Below are positions 7,896-15,662 of a DNA stretch of 64,000 nucleotides, in pieces. The notes below the pieces were generated by a model. The model did not search any database, was not told where the DNA came from, and saw nothing but the letters and a program-made list of their open reading frames with translations. The DNA lies in assembly GCA_030425705.1 (NCBI GenBank), contig JAUHZU010000015.1, forward strand, positions 1 through 64,000, in the 5' to 3' direction. Source of the DNA: Phycisphaerae bacterium. GTDB lineage: Bacteria; Planctomycetota; Phycisphaerae; Phycisphaerales; Phycisphaeraceae. Every line of letters starts with the position of its first letter. Position 1 is the first letter of the stretch. Both the position numbers and the translations under genes were made by a program.

Positions 7896-9623
7896 TCAAG
7901 AAGACAATGCGGCGATGGGGCCGCGGGCACGGTTCGCCCTCTCGGGCATAAGAAGTGAAGCACGGGACGCCGCGGCGACGCTGCCGGGGCGGTAACCATC
8001 GGGGAGCAGGTGGGCCATCCCGCCTTGGAGCGGGCCGGCCATGCCGACACGGGCCGGCCGAGCGACCAGCACGCGGAACACGTCCGCGCCGTTGTGCACG
8101 CCCAGGAAGACACGCATCGTCCGGCGGTCGCTGGACAGGTCGACCGTGTCGGGGACGAAGCTGTCGGCGTTGATGGTGCCGGGCGTGCCTTCGAGGCCGT
8201 CGACCTGCAGCGGGCCGTAGCTGTAGCGCACCCGGTCGTGGCCGTACCACGCGTGGCATGCCGCGAGGTCGGCGTCCTCGGTGATGACGGTCAGCACCTC
8301 GCCCGGGAAGGTCAGGGTGAACTCGACCGACTTGAAGCGGTTGGTCTCGTCGTCGGGGTCAAAGACCACCAGATAGCTGTCGACGACCTGCCCGCGGGGG
8401 TCATTGAACACACGGGGCCGCTCGGGGTAGCCCAGCGCGGAGACCGTGCCGCGGCGGAGCGGTCGGCCCGTCGACTCGAGCGCGATCCACGCCTGGGGCG
8501 ACTGCGGCCCACGGTTCATCACGACCGAGTCGGGCAGCGTACGGAGGTAGTCGATCTCGCCGCTGGTGACCGGCTTGCCGCTGAGCGAAGCCATCTCGGT
8601 CGCGAAGGCGGTTGAGCTGAATGCCTGGGTCACGGCCGGGGCGTTGGCGTTGGCGATGACGGCGCCCTGGTCTTCTCGGAGGTGCTGGGCCGCCGTGTCG
8701 GGCCGGTTGGCCGCGGCGAAGTCCACGCTGCCGCGGAAGACGTGCGCCTGGGTGGCGCCGTTGTCCTGGGCCCACACCGCAAACACCCCGCTGCCGTTGT
8801 CCAGCCGCGCCGATGGCGTCGTCAGCCGGAAGCCCTGCCCGGAACGGTTCGTGGTCGCGGTCAGCCGGCCGGAGACCAAGAGCCCGCTGTTGCCATCGAC
8901 GAGTTCGAAGACCGCGGGGCCTTCGATGAGCAGCGTTGTCCCACCCGCCATCTGCAGCCGGACCGCGCCCGACGCGAGGTGGTACCGGCCGGCCTGCAGG
9001 TCGCCCAGGTCGTTGGGCCGCTCGCTGCCACGGCCGCCCCACCGCGGCTGGTACGCGTCCTGCACCGCCGCGACATAGCCCGCGGCGGGCTGGCGGTCGG
9101 TCAGCGGGGGCGAGGGCACGGCATCGGCCAAGCCGTCCGAGCCCGATGGCGTGTCGTTCGTGCCGGTCAGCCAGGTCATCAGCAGCAGCCCGAAAAAGAG
9201 GACCGCGGCGAGCCCGGTGATCCCCGCCCAGCGCTGCAGCGTCGGCGAGCCGAACCGCCCGGGCCGGGCCGGCTGCTGGATCCGCATCGGGCGGGCGGCG
9301 GCCTGCTCCTTGTCGAGCATCGCCTGGGCCCGGTCCGCAACCTCCTGGCGACGGCGGTCGGCCAGCGCCTGGTCGATCACCTCCGAAAGCACGTCGACCT
9401 GGTCGCCGGCGCTCTCGTCTGCATCGTTCCACGGCCCGCTCAGCACCTCGCCCTCATCCGCGCTCAGCAGCGCCCGTCGGATCCCACGGCACAGCTCCAC
9501 CTCGCGGAGGAACGCGACTCGGTTCGCTGGGTCCGCGACGAGCCATTGCTCCAGTTCACGGACCGAGGCATCGTCCAGTTCGCCCAACAGGAGGGGTTCG
9601 ACCAGGTGCAGCGGGTTATCCAC
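7896..9623 (-). CDS. FecR-domain membrane regulator (putative anti-sigma factor) with extra C-terminal domain
   Basis: Protein of 575 aa. The N-terminal ~110 residues are cytoplasmic and anti-sigma-like (ELDDASVRELEQWLVADPANRVAFLREVELCRGIRRALL). A membrane helix follows (~residues 142-163, ITGLAAVLFFGLLLMTWLTG), then a FecR domain (LASGAVRLQMAGGTTLLIEGPAVFEL). The ~230 C-terminal residues, beginning near MNRGPQSPQAWIALES, form a second domain I do not recognise (VVDSYLVVFDPDDETNRFKSV and onward). The GTG start at 9623 has GGAGG 9 nt upstream and overlaps the sigma-factor stop by 8 nt, so the two are translationally coupled. FecR proteins usually hold or transmit signals to a cognate sigma factor; that role is inferred here from the gene pairing. 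Confidence 0.85.
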   Translation of the reverse strand: MDNPLHLVEPLLLGELDDASVRELEQWLVADPANRVAFLREVELCRGIRRALLSADEGEVLSGPWNDADESAGDQVDVLSEVIDQALADRRRQEVADRAQAMLDKEQAAARPMRIQQPARPGRFGSPTLQRWAGITGLAAVLFFGLLLMTWLTGTNDTPSGSDGLADAVPSPPLTDRQPAAGYVAAVQDAYQPRWGGRGSERPNDLGDLQAGRYHLASGAVRLQMAGGTTLLIEGPAVFELVDGNSGLLVSGRLTATTNRSGQGFRLTTPSARLDNGSGVFAVWAQDNGATQAHVFRGSVDFAAANRPDTAAQHLREDQGAVIANANAPAVTQAFSSTAFATEMASLSGKPVTSGEIDYLRTLPDSVVMNRGPQSPQAWIALESTGRPLRRGTVSALGYPERPRVFNDPRGQVVDSYLVVFDPDDETNRFKSVEFTLTFPGEVLTVITEDADLAACHAWYGHDRVRYSYGPLQVDGLEGTPGTINADSFVPDTVDLSSDRRTMRVFLGVHNGADVFRVLVARPARVGMAGPLQGGMAHLLPDGYRPGSVAAASRASLLMPERANRARGPIAALSS

Positions 9624-10176
9624 GGTCGGGCCTCCGTTCCGCGGCAGCAAGCCGGTCCTCGATGCAGCGTGCCAGCGCCGCTCGCAGGCGACGCAGCCGC
9701 AGCAGGACCGCATTCGGGGTCAGCCCCAGCCGGTCTGCCAACTCCGGGCCCTTCAGGTTTTCGGTGTAGCGCATCCGCAGCAGGGCCTTACCCGGGTCGG
9801 GCATCGCCTTCATGCACTCCCGCAGCGCCGACGACCGCGGCGACGCCTCGGGGGCACGCTCCAGGGTCGTGTCGGCCAAGAGGTCCAGCACCTGCTCGCC
9901 GAAGACGTGGCGGTCCCGCGAATGCCCCCGCAGGTGCATGCGCACCTGGTTCTTGGCGATCCCCATCACCCACGCGGCGAACGGCAGGGACGGGTCGTAC
10001 TGTAGGTAGCTCTTGCCCGCCTGGTACGCCACCTGCTGGACCACGTCCTCCGCATCGTGCAGGTTCCACACGACCGACTCGACATAGTGCCGGACCATGT
10101 CTTGGGACGACGACCACCGGCGGGTGAAGTCGCCCATGTCCATCGGCGTCGGGGCTGGATTCGGGGTCTCAGGCAT
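9616..10176 (-). CDS. ECF-type RNA polymerase sigma-70 factor
   Basis: Sigma factor of 186 aa with region 2 (residues ~14-85: HDAEDVVQQVAYQAG, FAAWVMGIAKNQVRMHLRG) and region 4 (~112-175: RMRYTENLKGPELADRLGLTPNAVLLRLRRLRAAL). It resembles the short sigma factors common in Rhodopirellula and Verrucomicrobium relatives. It should direct RNA polymerase to a small regulon, most simply the downstream FecR/PEP-CTERM/sulfatase genes. The ATG at 10176 lacks a strong ribosome site; in-frame ATGs at 10143 and 10137 are alternatives. The stop overlaps the FecR start by 8 nt. Confidence 0.92.
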   Translation of the reverse strand: MPETPNPAPTPMDMGDFTRRWSSSQDMVRHYVESVVWNLHDAEDVVQQVAYQAGKSYLQYDPSLPFAAWVMGIAKNQVRMHLRGHSRDRHVFGEQVLDLLADTTLERAPEASPRSSALRECMKAMPDPGKALLRMRYTENLKGPELADRLGLTPNAVLLRLRRLRAALARCIEDRLAAAERRPDRG

Positions 10177-10399
10177 CTGTGGCTCGGTATCGGCGGGGCG
10201 GGATCGCTCCTGCTACCGGTGATTTTGCCGGTCGGACCCAGAATCGGTCGCGCGGTTCTTTGATTTCATCACTTTTTTCTAATCCGGCAGTTCGTGGGTT
10301 GGACGGCCCGGCCTTGGTCGTCGTGGGGGATGGATTTGGGCCGTTCTTGGCGGCGGGGCATGTGTTACAATCGGGGTTCACCGCCCCCGGAGACGCCCC

Positions 10400-11158
10400 T
10401 TGCCCCTTCAAGACCAGTTGCTTGCCTATTTCCGGTTGGACCAGCGTGTCCGCGCCATGCGGAGCCGGCTGGACGCCGCGATCAACCGGCAGGCCGCCCA
10501 GGAACGCCGGCTGGCCCAACTCAACCAGCAGGCCCAGGAGCTGACCGCCCAGCACAAGCAGGCCCAGGCCCACGCGGCGACGCTCGAATCCGAGGCCAAC
10601 GAACGCGAGGCCAAGACGGCCACGCTCCGCGACCGCATGAACTCGGTCACCAGCAACAAGGAGTATTCCGCGCTGCTGGTCGAGGTGAACACCGGCAAGA
10701 TCGAGCAGGGCAAGCTGGAGGAGGCGGCGTTGGCGGCGTTGGCGAAGGCCGACGAGTTGAAGGCGCAGCTCGACGAACTCCAGGGCCGGGTGGACGAGCA
10801 GGCGAAGCTGGTCGAGGCCACCAAGCAGGAGGTCAAGGACGCGGGCGACGAGGTGGGCGAGCAGCTGGAGACCCTCACCGCGGAGCGCGACGCGGCGGGC
10901 GAGCCGATCAGCCCCGCGGCACGCAAGCAGTTTGACCGGCTGGTGGTGGTGCACGACGGCGAGGCGATGGCGGGCATCGAGGAGCAGAACCGCCGACGCA
11001 TGGAGTACACCTGCGAGGGCTGCTACACGATGATCCCGGTCGAGACAGTCAACGCGCTGATCACCAAGCCCGACGAGGTCGTGGTGTGCAGCAACTGCGA
11101 GCGCATCCTCTTCATCCCCGAAGAGATCCGCGACGCGCTGGGGGCGGCGAAGTCCTGA
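10400..11158 (+). CDS. Coiled-coil protein with C-terminal C4 zinc ribbon (COG1579/CdsZ-like)
   Basis: Protein of 252 aa. Residues ~10-185 are a charged, heptad-rich coiled coil (LAQLNQQAQELTAQHKQAQ). The C-terminus is a four-cysteine zinc ribbon: CEGC then CSNC (YTCEGCYTMIPVE, VVVCSNCERILFIPEE). Members of this family bind nucleic acid or act in cell-division and chaperone roles in other bacteria; the function here is unassigned. The start codon is TTG at 10400, supported by GGAG 8-9 nt upstream; no ATG is available before the conserved N-terminus. A -10-like TACAAT lies at about 10366, which suggests a ~30-nt leader. It is followed by the RNase HI gene on the same strand. Confidence 0.85.
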   Translation: MPLQDQLLAYFRLDQRVRAMRSRLDAAINRQAAQERRLAQLNQQAQELTAQHKQAQAHAATLESEANEREAKTATLRDRMNSVTSNKEYSALLVEVNTGKIEQGKLEEAALAALAKADELKAQLDELQGRVDEQAKLVEATKQEVKDAGDEVGEQLETLTAERDAAGEPISPAARKQFDRLVVVHDGEAMAGIEEQNRRRMEYTCEGCYTMIPVETVNALITKPDEVVVCSNCERILFIPEEIRDALGAAKS

Positions 11159-11240
11159 CTCACCCGCGCCGTCCCGGGACTCCCTTGTGGCGCGACACCG
11201 ATTCACCGCCGGCCCGCCGGCAACACGGAGGCCCGCCGGC

Positions 11241-11675
11241 ATGGAGTGCCTGATCCACATCGATGGCGGTGCACGCGGCAACCCCGGCCCCGCCGCCGCG
11301 GGGGTCACGATCACCACGCCCGACGGGTCCGAGCCGCTGCACGAAGCCGGCTACTGGCTGGGCGAGACGACCAACAACGTGGCCGAGTACCAGGGGCTGC
11401 TGCACGCGCTGAAGATCGCCGACCGGCTGGGCTGCACCCGGCTGGAAATCCGCAGCGACTCGGAGCTGATGGTCAAGCAGATCAAGGGCGTCTACCGCGT
11501 GAAGGCCGCCCACCTCCAGCCGCTCTACCGCGAGGCGGTCGCGGCGCTGGCGGGGTTCGGCCAGTGGTCGATCGGCCACGTCCGCCGCGAGGGCAACAAG
11601 CGGGCGGACCAGCTCGCGAACCTGGCGATGGACGCGCGGTCCGACGTGGTCGTGTTCGACGCGTTGGCGTCCTGA
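11241..11675 (+). CDS. Ribonuclease HI family protein
   Basis: Compact RNase H-fold enzyme of 144 aa, expected to cleave the RNA strand of RNA-DNA hybrids in the cytoplasm. The catalytic D-E-D-D set is visible: Asp in LIHIDGGARGNPGPAA, Glu in NNVAEYQGLL, Asp in IRSDSELMVKQ, and Asp in EGNKRADQLAN. The sequence belongs to the reverse-transcriptase-like, short RNase HI branch (as in Halobacterium/Sulfolobus-type proteins) that lacks the basic protrusion of E. coli RnhA. I placed the start at the ATG at 11241 because GGAGG precedes it; an in-frame 18-residue extension looks non-coding. It follows the zinc-ribbon gene by 82 bp. Confidence 0.92.
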   Translation: MECLIHIDGGARGNPGPAAAGVTITTPDGSEPLHEAGYWLGETTNNVAEYQGLLHALKIADRLGCTRLEIRSDSELMVKQIKGVYRVKAAHLQPLYREAVAALAGFGQWSIGHVRREGNKRADQLANLAMDARSDVVVFDALAS

Positions 11676-11730
11676 GCGGCGGAACCGGTACAAACCGCCG
11701 ATTCTGCTGCGCCCGCAGTGGTTGGGCCGA

Positions 11731-11736
11731 TAGAAT
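11731..11736 (+). promoter_or_regulatory. Putative -10 element (TAGAAT) for the cupin gene
   Basis: TAGAAT lies 21 bp before the cupin start codon. The same hexamer precedes other genes in this window (30703 and 20950), which supports it as the local -10 form. The leader it implies carries an AAGAGGG ribosome site. Confidence 0.4.
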
Positions 11737-11757
11737 CCAAGAGCAAGAGGGCTGTTT

Positions 11758-12138
11758 ATGCTGATCCGAAACCCCGATGAAGTGGAAGCGAAGACGATGC
11801 AGATGCCCGGTGCCGAAGGCGTCGTCATGCGTCTGATGGTCGGCCGAGAAGACGGTGCGCCCAACTTCGCGATGCGTATCTTCGATGTCGAGCCTGGCGG
11901 GCAGACGCCCCACCACCAGCACAACTACGAGCACGAGATCATGGTGCTGGCTGGCACGGGCGAGGCGTACAGCGGCGACACGCCGCACCCGGTCTCGGCC
12001 GGGGACGTGCTGTTCGTGCCTGCCAACGAGGTGCACCAGTTCCGCAACACGGGGGACGGCACGTTCCGCTTCATGTGCATGGTGCCGACGAGCTTCGACT
12101 GCGGCAACGATACCTGCCAGCCGACACCCGGGTCGTAG
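11758..12138 (+). CDS. Cupin-domain protein
   Basis: Single-domain cupin of 126 aa. The metal-binding cupin motif 1 is PHHQHNYEHE (His53, His55, His59/Glu60) and motif 2 supplies His93 in PANEVHQFRN. This is a double-stranded beta-helix fold that usually binds Mn, Fe or Zn. Members include small dioxygenases, isomerases and sugar-binding sensors, so the reaction cannot be named from sequence. A Cys pair near the end (DCGNDTC) is unusual for the family and could bind metal or form a disulfide. The start ATG has AAGAGGG 9 nt upstream. It stands alone between the RNase HI gene and a TPR membrane protein, with its own -10 candidate. Confidence 0.85.
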   Translation: MLIRNPDEVEAKTMQMPGAEGVVMRLMVGREDGAPNFAMRIFDVEPGGQTPHHQHNYEHEIMVLAGTGEAYSGDTPHPVSAGDVLFVPANEVHQFRNTGDGTFRFMCMVPTSFDCGNDTCQPTPGS

Positions 12139-12233
12139 CCGGCGGGTGGTTCGGCCGACGAGTCACAACAGAGGAGAAGGAACCCGGGTCTTTACGAATC
12201 ACTCCCGTTCCTCATGCGTCGCTGGGATACACC

Positions 12234-13358
12234 ATGGCTGAACAGACCCCCACCGCTCCGAAGCCGCCGGCCAAGCCGCGCAAGCCGTTCTTCTCGACGC
12301 CGCCGGGCCTGATCGCGGGCGGGCTGGGGCTCTGGGTGCTCTCGTTCGCGATGAGCTGCGCGCTGACGATCGCGATCTACAAGTCCGCGCCGCAAGCCGA
12401 CGCCGGTGAAGGCACGCCCGACCGCACCGCGATGATCCTCACGGCCTACCTCGGCTACACCGTGCCGATCCTCGTGGCGATCGGCGGCGCCGTCATGCTC
12501 ATCGTCGGCAGCGTCCGTTGGGCGGTCTTCGGCAAGCAGTCGGTCGGCACGCCCAGCAAGAAGCAGGAACTCGACCTGCTCGCCTCGATCAACGAGCGGC
12601 TGCTCCTCAGCGAGACCGCCAAGCGTATCGCCTACCGCCACGAAGACATCGACCTGCTCCGCAGTACGATCAACACCGACATCAGCAACAACGACTTCGA
12701 CGCGGCCCTGGTGCTGGTCAACGAGATCGGCGTGACCTACGGCCACAAGGAAGAGGCCGAGGAATACCGCGAGCAGATCATCTACGCCCGGACCACCGAG
12801 ATGGAGACGAAGGTCGACCGCGCTCTGGCCAAGCTGGACGAGGTCCTGGCACGCCACGACTTCGAGACCGCGGGCAAAGAAGCCCTGAAGATCCAGCGGC
12901 TCTACTCCGATTCGCCCCGCGTCAAGGACGTGCACCGCAAGGTCGCCCACGCCCGGGACCAATACAAACACGACCTGGAGCGTGAGTTCCTCGAAGCCGC
13001 CCGGGTCGATGACGTGGACCGCGCGATGGACCTGCTCAAGGTGCTCGACCGCTACCTCTCGGAACATGAGGCTGCGCCGTTCCGCGAGACCGCCCGCGGG
13101 ATCATCGGCAAGAAGCGCGAGAACCAGGGTGTGCAGTTCAAGATGGCGGTCCACGACAAGCAGTGGCTGCAGGCCGTGGCCGTGGGCGAGCAGATCATCC
13201 GCGAGTTCCCGAACACGCGCATGGCCGACGAGGTGCGGAGCATGATCGACCTGCTGCGTGAGCGTGCCGCGGGCGAGCGTGCCGCTTCATCCCGGTCACC
13301 GGAAACGCGGTCCCGCTCCAGCGACCAGGCCGCCGAGCCCGCCGCGAACCAGGGCTGA
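12234..13358 (+). CDS. Two-helix membrane protein with TPR-like repeats
   Basis: Protein of 374 aa. A Pro/Lys-rich N-terminus (residues 1-20) is followed by two membrane helices (~25-46, LIAGGLGLWVLSFAMSCALTI; ~65-95, AYLGYTVPILVAIGGAVMLIVG). About 250 cytoplasmic or periplasmic residues of amphipathic helical pairs resemble tetratricopeptide repeats (DIDLLRSTINTDISNNDFDAALVLVNEIG, HDFETAGKEALKIQRLY, VDDVDRAMDLLKVLDRYLSEH). The tail is Ser/Arg/Ala-rich and probably disordered. This suggests a membrane-anchored scaffold; no enzyme motif is visible. The ATG at 12234 was preferred over an upstream in-frame extension that lacks coding character. A weak intrinsic terminator follows. Confidence 0.7.
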   Translation: MAEQTPTAPKPPAKPRKPFFSTPPGLIAGGLGLWVLSFAMSCALTIAIYKSAPQADAGEGTPDRTAMILTAYLGYTVPILVAIGGAVMLIVGSVRWAVFGKQSVGTPSKKQELDLLASINERLLLSETAKRIAYRHEDIDLLRSTINTDISNNDFDAALVLVNEIGVTYGHKEEAEEYREQIIYARTTEMETKVDRALAKLDEVLARHDFETAGKEALKIQRLYSDSPRVKDVHRKVAHARDQYKHDLEREFLEAARVDDVDRAMDLLKVLDRYLSEHEAAPFRETARGIIGKKRENQGVQFKMAVHDKQWLQAVAVGEQIIREFPNTRMADEVRSMIDLLRERAAGERAASSRSPETRSRSSDQAAEPAANQG

Positions 13359-13390
13359 CGCGGTACGGTCATCCCCGGTACTTCTGCCCC

Positions 13391-13418
13391 GCCCCGTTGC
13401 TTCTGCGGGGGCTTTGTT
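13391..13418 (+). terminator. Probable weak intrinsic terminator after the TPR membrane protein
   Basis: GCCCC (13391-13395) can pair with GGGGC (13408-13412) across a 12-nt loop, followed by TTTGTT. It lies 33 bp after the stop codon of the preceding gene. The T-tract is short and interrupted, so efficiency is doubtful. Confidence 0.4.
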
Positions 13419-13446
13419 GACACCCTGCACTGCACCGGCCGGCCGC

Positions 13447-13452
13447 TATACT
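13447..13452 (+). promoter_or_regulatory. -10 element TATACT of isocitrate dehydrogenase, likely leaderless
   Basis: TATACT ends 6 nt before the ATG at 13459, so transcription should begin at or next to the A of the start codon. No ribosome-binding sequence exists between them. A TTGACA at 13417-13422 is 24 bp upstream, too far for a normal spacer. Confidence 0.55.
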
Positions 13453-13458
13453 CGCGGC

Positions 13459-14484
13459 ATGCCGACGACCTACCCGATTGTTGTGATCCCCGGCGACGGG
13501 ATCGGGCCCGAAGTCACCGCCGCGACGCTCACGGTACTCGAAGCCGCCGGTGCCCCGCTGGAGTTCCACAAGCATCAGGCCGGGCTCCCCGCCATCGACG
13601 CGACCGGCGAGGTCCTGCCCGAAACAACGCTGGACGCGATCCGCACCCACAAGACCGCGCTCAAGGGCCCGTGCACCACGCCCGTGGGCAAGGGGTTCCG
13701 CTCGGTCAACGTGCAGCTCCGCCAGAAGCTCGAGCTCTACGCCGCGATCCGGCCGGTCCGTTCGCTCGAGGGTGTGAAGACGCGGTTCGACGGCGTGGAC
13801 CTGGTCGTGTTCCGCGAGAACACCGAGGGGCTCTACGCCGGCGTGGAGAACGCGATCGTGCCCGGCGTCGTGACCTCGCTGAAGATTGTGACCGAGAAGG
13901 CCTCCATGCGGATCGCCCGTGCGGCTTTCGCTTACGCCAAGCAACGCAACCGCAAGAAGGTCACGGTCTTCCACAAGGCCAACATCATGAAGCTATCCGA
14001 CGGCCTGTTCCTCGAACGCGTGGACAAGGTCCACCGCGAGGAGTTCCCGGAGGTCGCCTACGACACGCGCATCATCGACGCGGGCTGCATGAAGCTCGTG
14101 CAGGACCCGACGCAGTTCGACATCCTGCTGATGGAGAACTTCTATGGCGATGTGGTGAGCGACCTGTGTGCCGGCCTTGTCGGTGGGCTGGGCGTGACGC
14201 CGGGCGCGAACATCGGCGAGGACTGCGCGGTGTTCGAGGCGGTCCACGGCAGCGCCCCGGATATCGCCGGGCAGAACAAGGCCAACCCCCTGGCGCTGAT
14301 CATGTCCGCGGTGATGATGCTCAACCACCTGCACGAGCTGCACGGCGACGAGAACGTCAAGCAGTGCGCTAACCGGATCAAGCAGGCGTACAACGCCGCG
14401 CTGGCGGAGGGCGACAAGACCTACGACCTGGGCGGGACGCTGAGCACCACCGAGTTCGCCGACGCGGTGGCGAAGCGGGTATAG
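13459..14484 (+). CDS. Isocitrate dehydrogenase (NAD type)
   Basis: Beta-decarboxylating dehydrogenase of 341 aa that converts isocitrate to 2-oxoglutarate in the TCA cycle. Diagnostic features are IPGDGIGPEV near the N-terminus, the isocitrate-type substrate loop S-V-N-V-Q-L-R (RSVNVQLRQKLELYA), FRENTEGLYAG, the catalytic Lys/Tyr region KVTVFHKANIMK, metal Asps in ENFYGDVVSDL, and FEAVHGSAPDIAGQNKANP. Length and SxNxxLR favour NAD-isocitrate dehydrogenase over 3-isopropylmalate or homoisocitrate dehydrogenase. The ATG at 13459 starts directly at the conserved N-terminus and lies 6 nt after TATACT, which suggests a leaderless message. Confidence 0.92.
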   Translation: MPTTYPIVVIPGDGIGPEVTAATLTVLEAAGAPLEFHKHQAGLPAIDATGEVLPETTLDAIRTHKTALKGPCTTPVGKGFRSVNVQLRQKLELYAAIRPVRSLEGVKTRFDGVDLVVFRENTEGLYAGVENAIVPGVVTSLKIVTEKASMRIARAAFAYAKQRNRKKVTVFHKANIMKLSDGLFLERVDKVHREEFPEVAYDTRIIDAGCMKLVQDPTQFDILLMENFYGDVVSDLCAGLVGGLGVTPGANIGEDCAVFEAVHGSAPDIAGQNKANPLALIMSAVMMLNHLHELHGDENVKQCANRIKQAYNAALAEGDKTYDLGGTLSTTEFADAVAKRV

Positions 14485-14486
14485 GT

Positions 14487-14568
14487 GTTTAGCGGGCGAC
14501 GCGCAGCGTCCTGCCGAGTTTGCGTCATTGGGCGGTCAACACGGGACGCTGCGCGTCGCCTGCTAAAC
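14487..14568. repeat. Large palindromic element upstream of the alpha/beta hydrolase gene
   Basis: Two 25-nt arms, 14487-14511 and 14544-14568, are reverse complements at 24 of 25 positions, with a 32-nt loop. The arm core is GGCGACGCGCAGCGTCC, ending outside in GTTTAGC. No T-tract follows, so it is not a standard terminator. The size and near-perfect symmetry are typical of REP/MITE-like mobile palindromes. Confidence 0.8.
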
Positions 14569-14584
14569 GTGGAGAGTTCAAGTT

Positions 14585-15508
14585 ATGGAGACCTCCGAAG
14601 TCACTTCATGGGAAATCCTATGCAGCGATGGGCATCCGATCTTCGGGAACACGCACAGGTCTCAGACCGAGATTGTTGGTGGACTGATTTGTAGTCACGG
14701 CTTCAAGGGGTACAAAGACTACGGATTTCTTCCGATGCTCTGCAAAGTCGCGGCGGAGCGTGGCCTGGTGGCATTGCGGTTTAACTTCTCACACAGTGGG
14801 ATGACGAACCGGATAGATTCGTTTGAGCACTCCGACCTGTTCGAGAAGGACCGCTGGAGCAGGCAGGTCAATGACCTGCGTGATGTTGTTTCTTGCGAGT
14901 TCGATAACGATGGACTGGAGGGACAGCCGTACGTCATGTTTGGCCATAGCCGGGGTGGTGTCACGAGCACCCTGGCAGCAGGCCGTATCTGGGGCGAACA
15001 CTTTTATAATCGTTTTTGGCCAGGCACTTATGGGTACCGCGGTTGCGCAGCCCTCATCACCGCCGCCGCCCCGGACTACGCCTGCAATCTCGACGACATG
15101 GCGAAACACCAACTCCGCACCGAGGGCCGGCTGCTCTCGCCGTCCGGGCGGACGGGGCAGGACCTCTATGTCGGCAGGGACTGGCTCGACGAGATCGAGC
15201 GCGACCCGGAGCTGTATGACCCGGTCCTCGCGGCGGCGCATGTGAAGTGTCCGACGCTCATCATCCACGGCAGCGGGGATACGACCGTGCCCGTCGAGTG
15301 CGCTCACAACCTCCACCGCGCCGCGACGCCGAACAGCCGGCTGGAGATCATCGAGGGCGCGTCGCACACGTTCGACTGCCCCAACCCGTTGCCGCTCGAC
15401 ACGCCCTGGGACGCCGTGCCCGCCGCGACGCGGAAGCTGATCGACCTGACGGTATCGTTCGCGGTGGAGCAGTGCGAGAAGGCGCGTGAGGTCTCGGGTG
15501 GAGAGTAG
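14585..15508 (+). CDS. Alpha/beta hydrolase, serine-type
   Basis: Alpha/beta-hydrolase fold protein of 307 aa. The catalytic triad is readable: nucleophile Ser in MFGHSRGGVTSTLAAG, Asp in IIHGSGDTTVPVECAHN, and His in IEGASHTFDCPNP. It resembles acyl esterases or peptidase-S9/dienelactone-hydrolase-like enzymes; the substrate is unknown. No signal peptide is seen, so it is probably cytoplasmic. The first ~450 bp (14585-15040) are clearly less GC-rich and use more A/T-ending codons than the second half. The gene is bracketed exactly by two large palindromic elements (14487-14568 and 15510-15621), which points to transfer or recombination. The start ATG has GGAGAG about 10 nt upstream. Confidence 0.85.
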   Translation: METSEVTSWEILCSDGHPIFGNTHRSQTEIVGGLICSHGFKGYKDYGFLPMLCKVAAERGLVALRFNFSHSGMTNRIDSFEHSDLFEKDRWSRQVNDLRDVVSCEFDNDGLEGQPYVMFGHSRGGVTSTLAAGRIWGEHFYNRFWPGTYGYRGCAALITAAAPDYACNLDDMAKHQLRTEGRLLSPSGRTGQDLYVGRDWLDEIERDPELYDPVLAAAHVKCPTLIIHGSGDTTVPVECAHNLHRAATPNSRLEIIEGASHTFDCPNPLPLDTPWDAVPAATRKLIDLTVSFAVEQCEKAREVSGGE

Positions 15509-15509
15509 A

Positions 15510-15621
15510 GGTCCGTGGCAGCGCCCCGCCGCGTGTGACGCTGCGGCTATTGTTTGATGCGAATAACAAGCGTGCTGGATAGCCGCCGCGTCACACGCGG
15601 CGGGGCGCTGCCTGCTGGACC
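15510..15621. repeat. Large palindromic element downstream of the alpha/beta hydrolase gene
   Basis: Arms at 15510-15550 and 15579-15621 are near-perfect reverse complements (core GCAGCGCCCCGCCGCGTGTG, outer ends GGTCC/GGACC) with a 28-nt loop. It begins two bases after the hydrolase stop codon. It differs in sequence from the upstream element but shares the architecture and a CAGGC/GCCTG segment. It could also act as a transcription or mRNA end, although no T-tract follows. Confidence 0.8.
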
Positions 15622-15662
15622 AACTTGCCCGGGGGGTCGCTTGCAGACCCGCCACGACCGTC

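Noticed and set aside
13417-13422. TTGACA as -35 for the isocitrate dehydrogenase promoter
   Set aside because: The spacer to TATACT would be 24 bp, outside the usual 16-18 bp.
14487-14568. Palindrome as an intrinsic terminator of isocitrate dehydrogenase
   Set aside because: No T-tract follows on either strand, and the arms and loop are larger than normal terminators.
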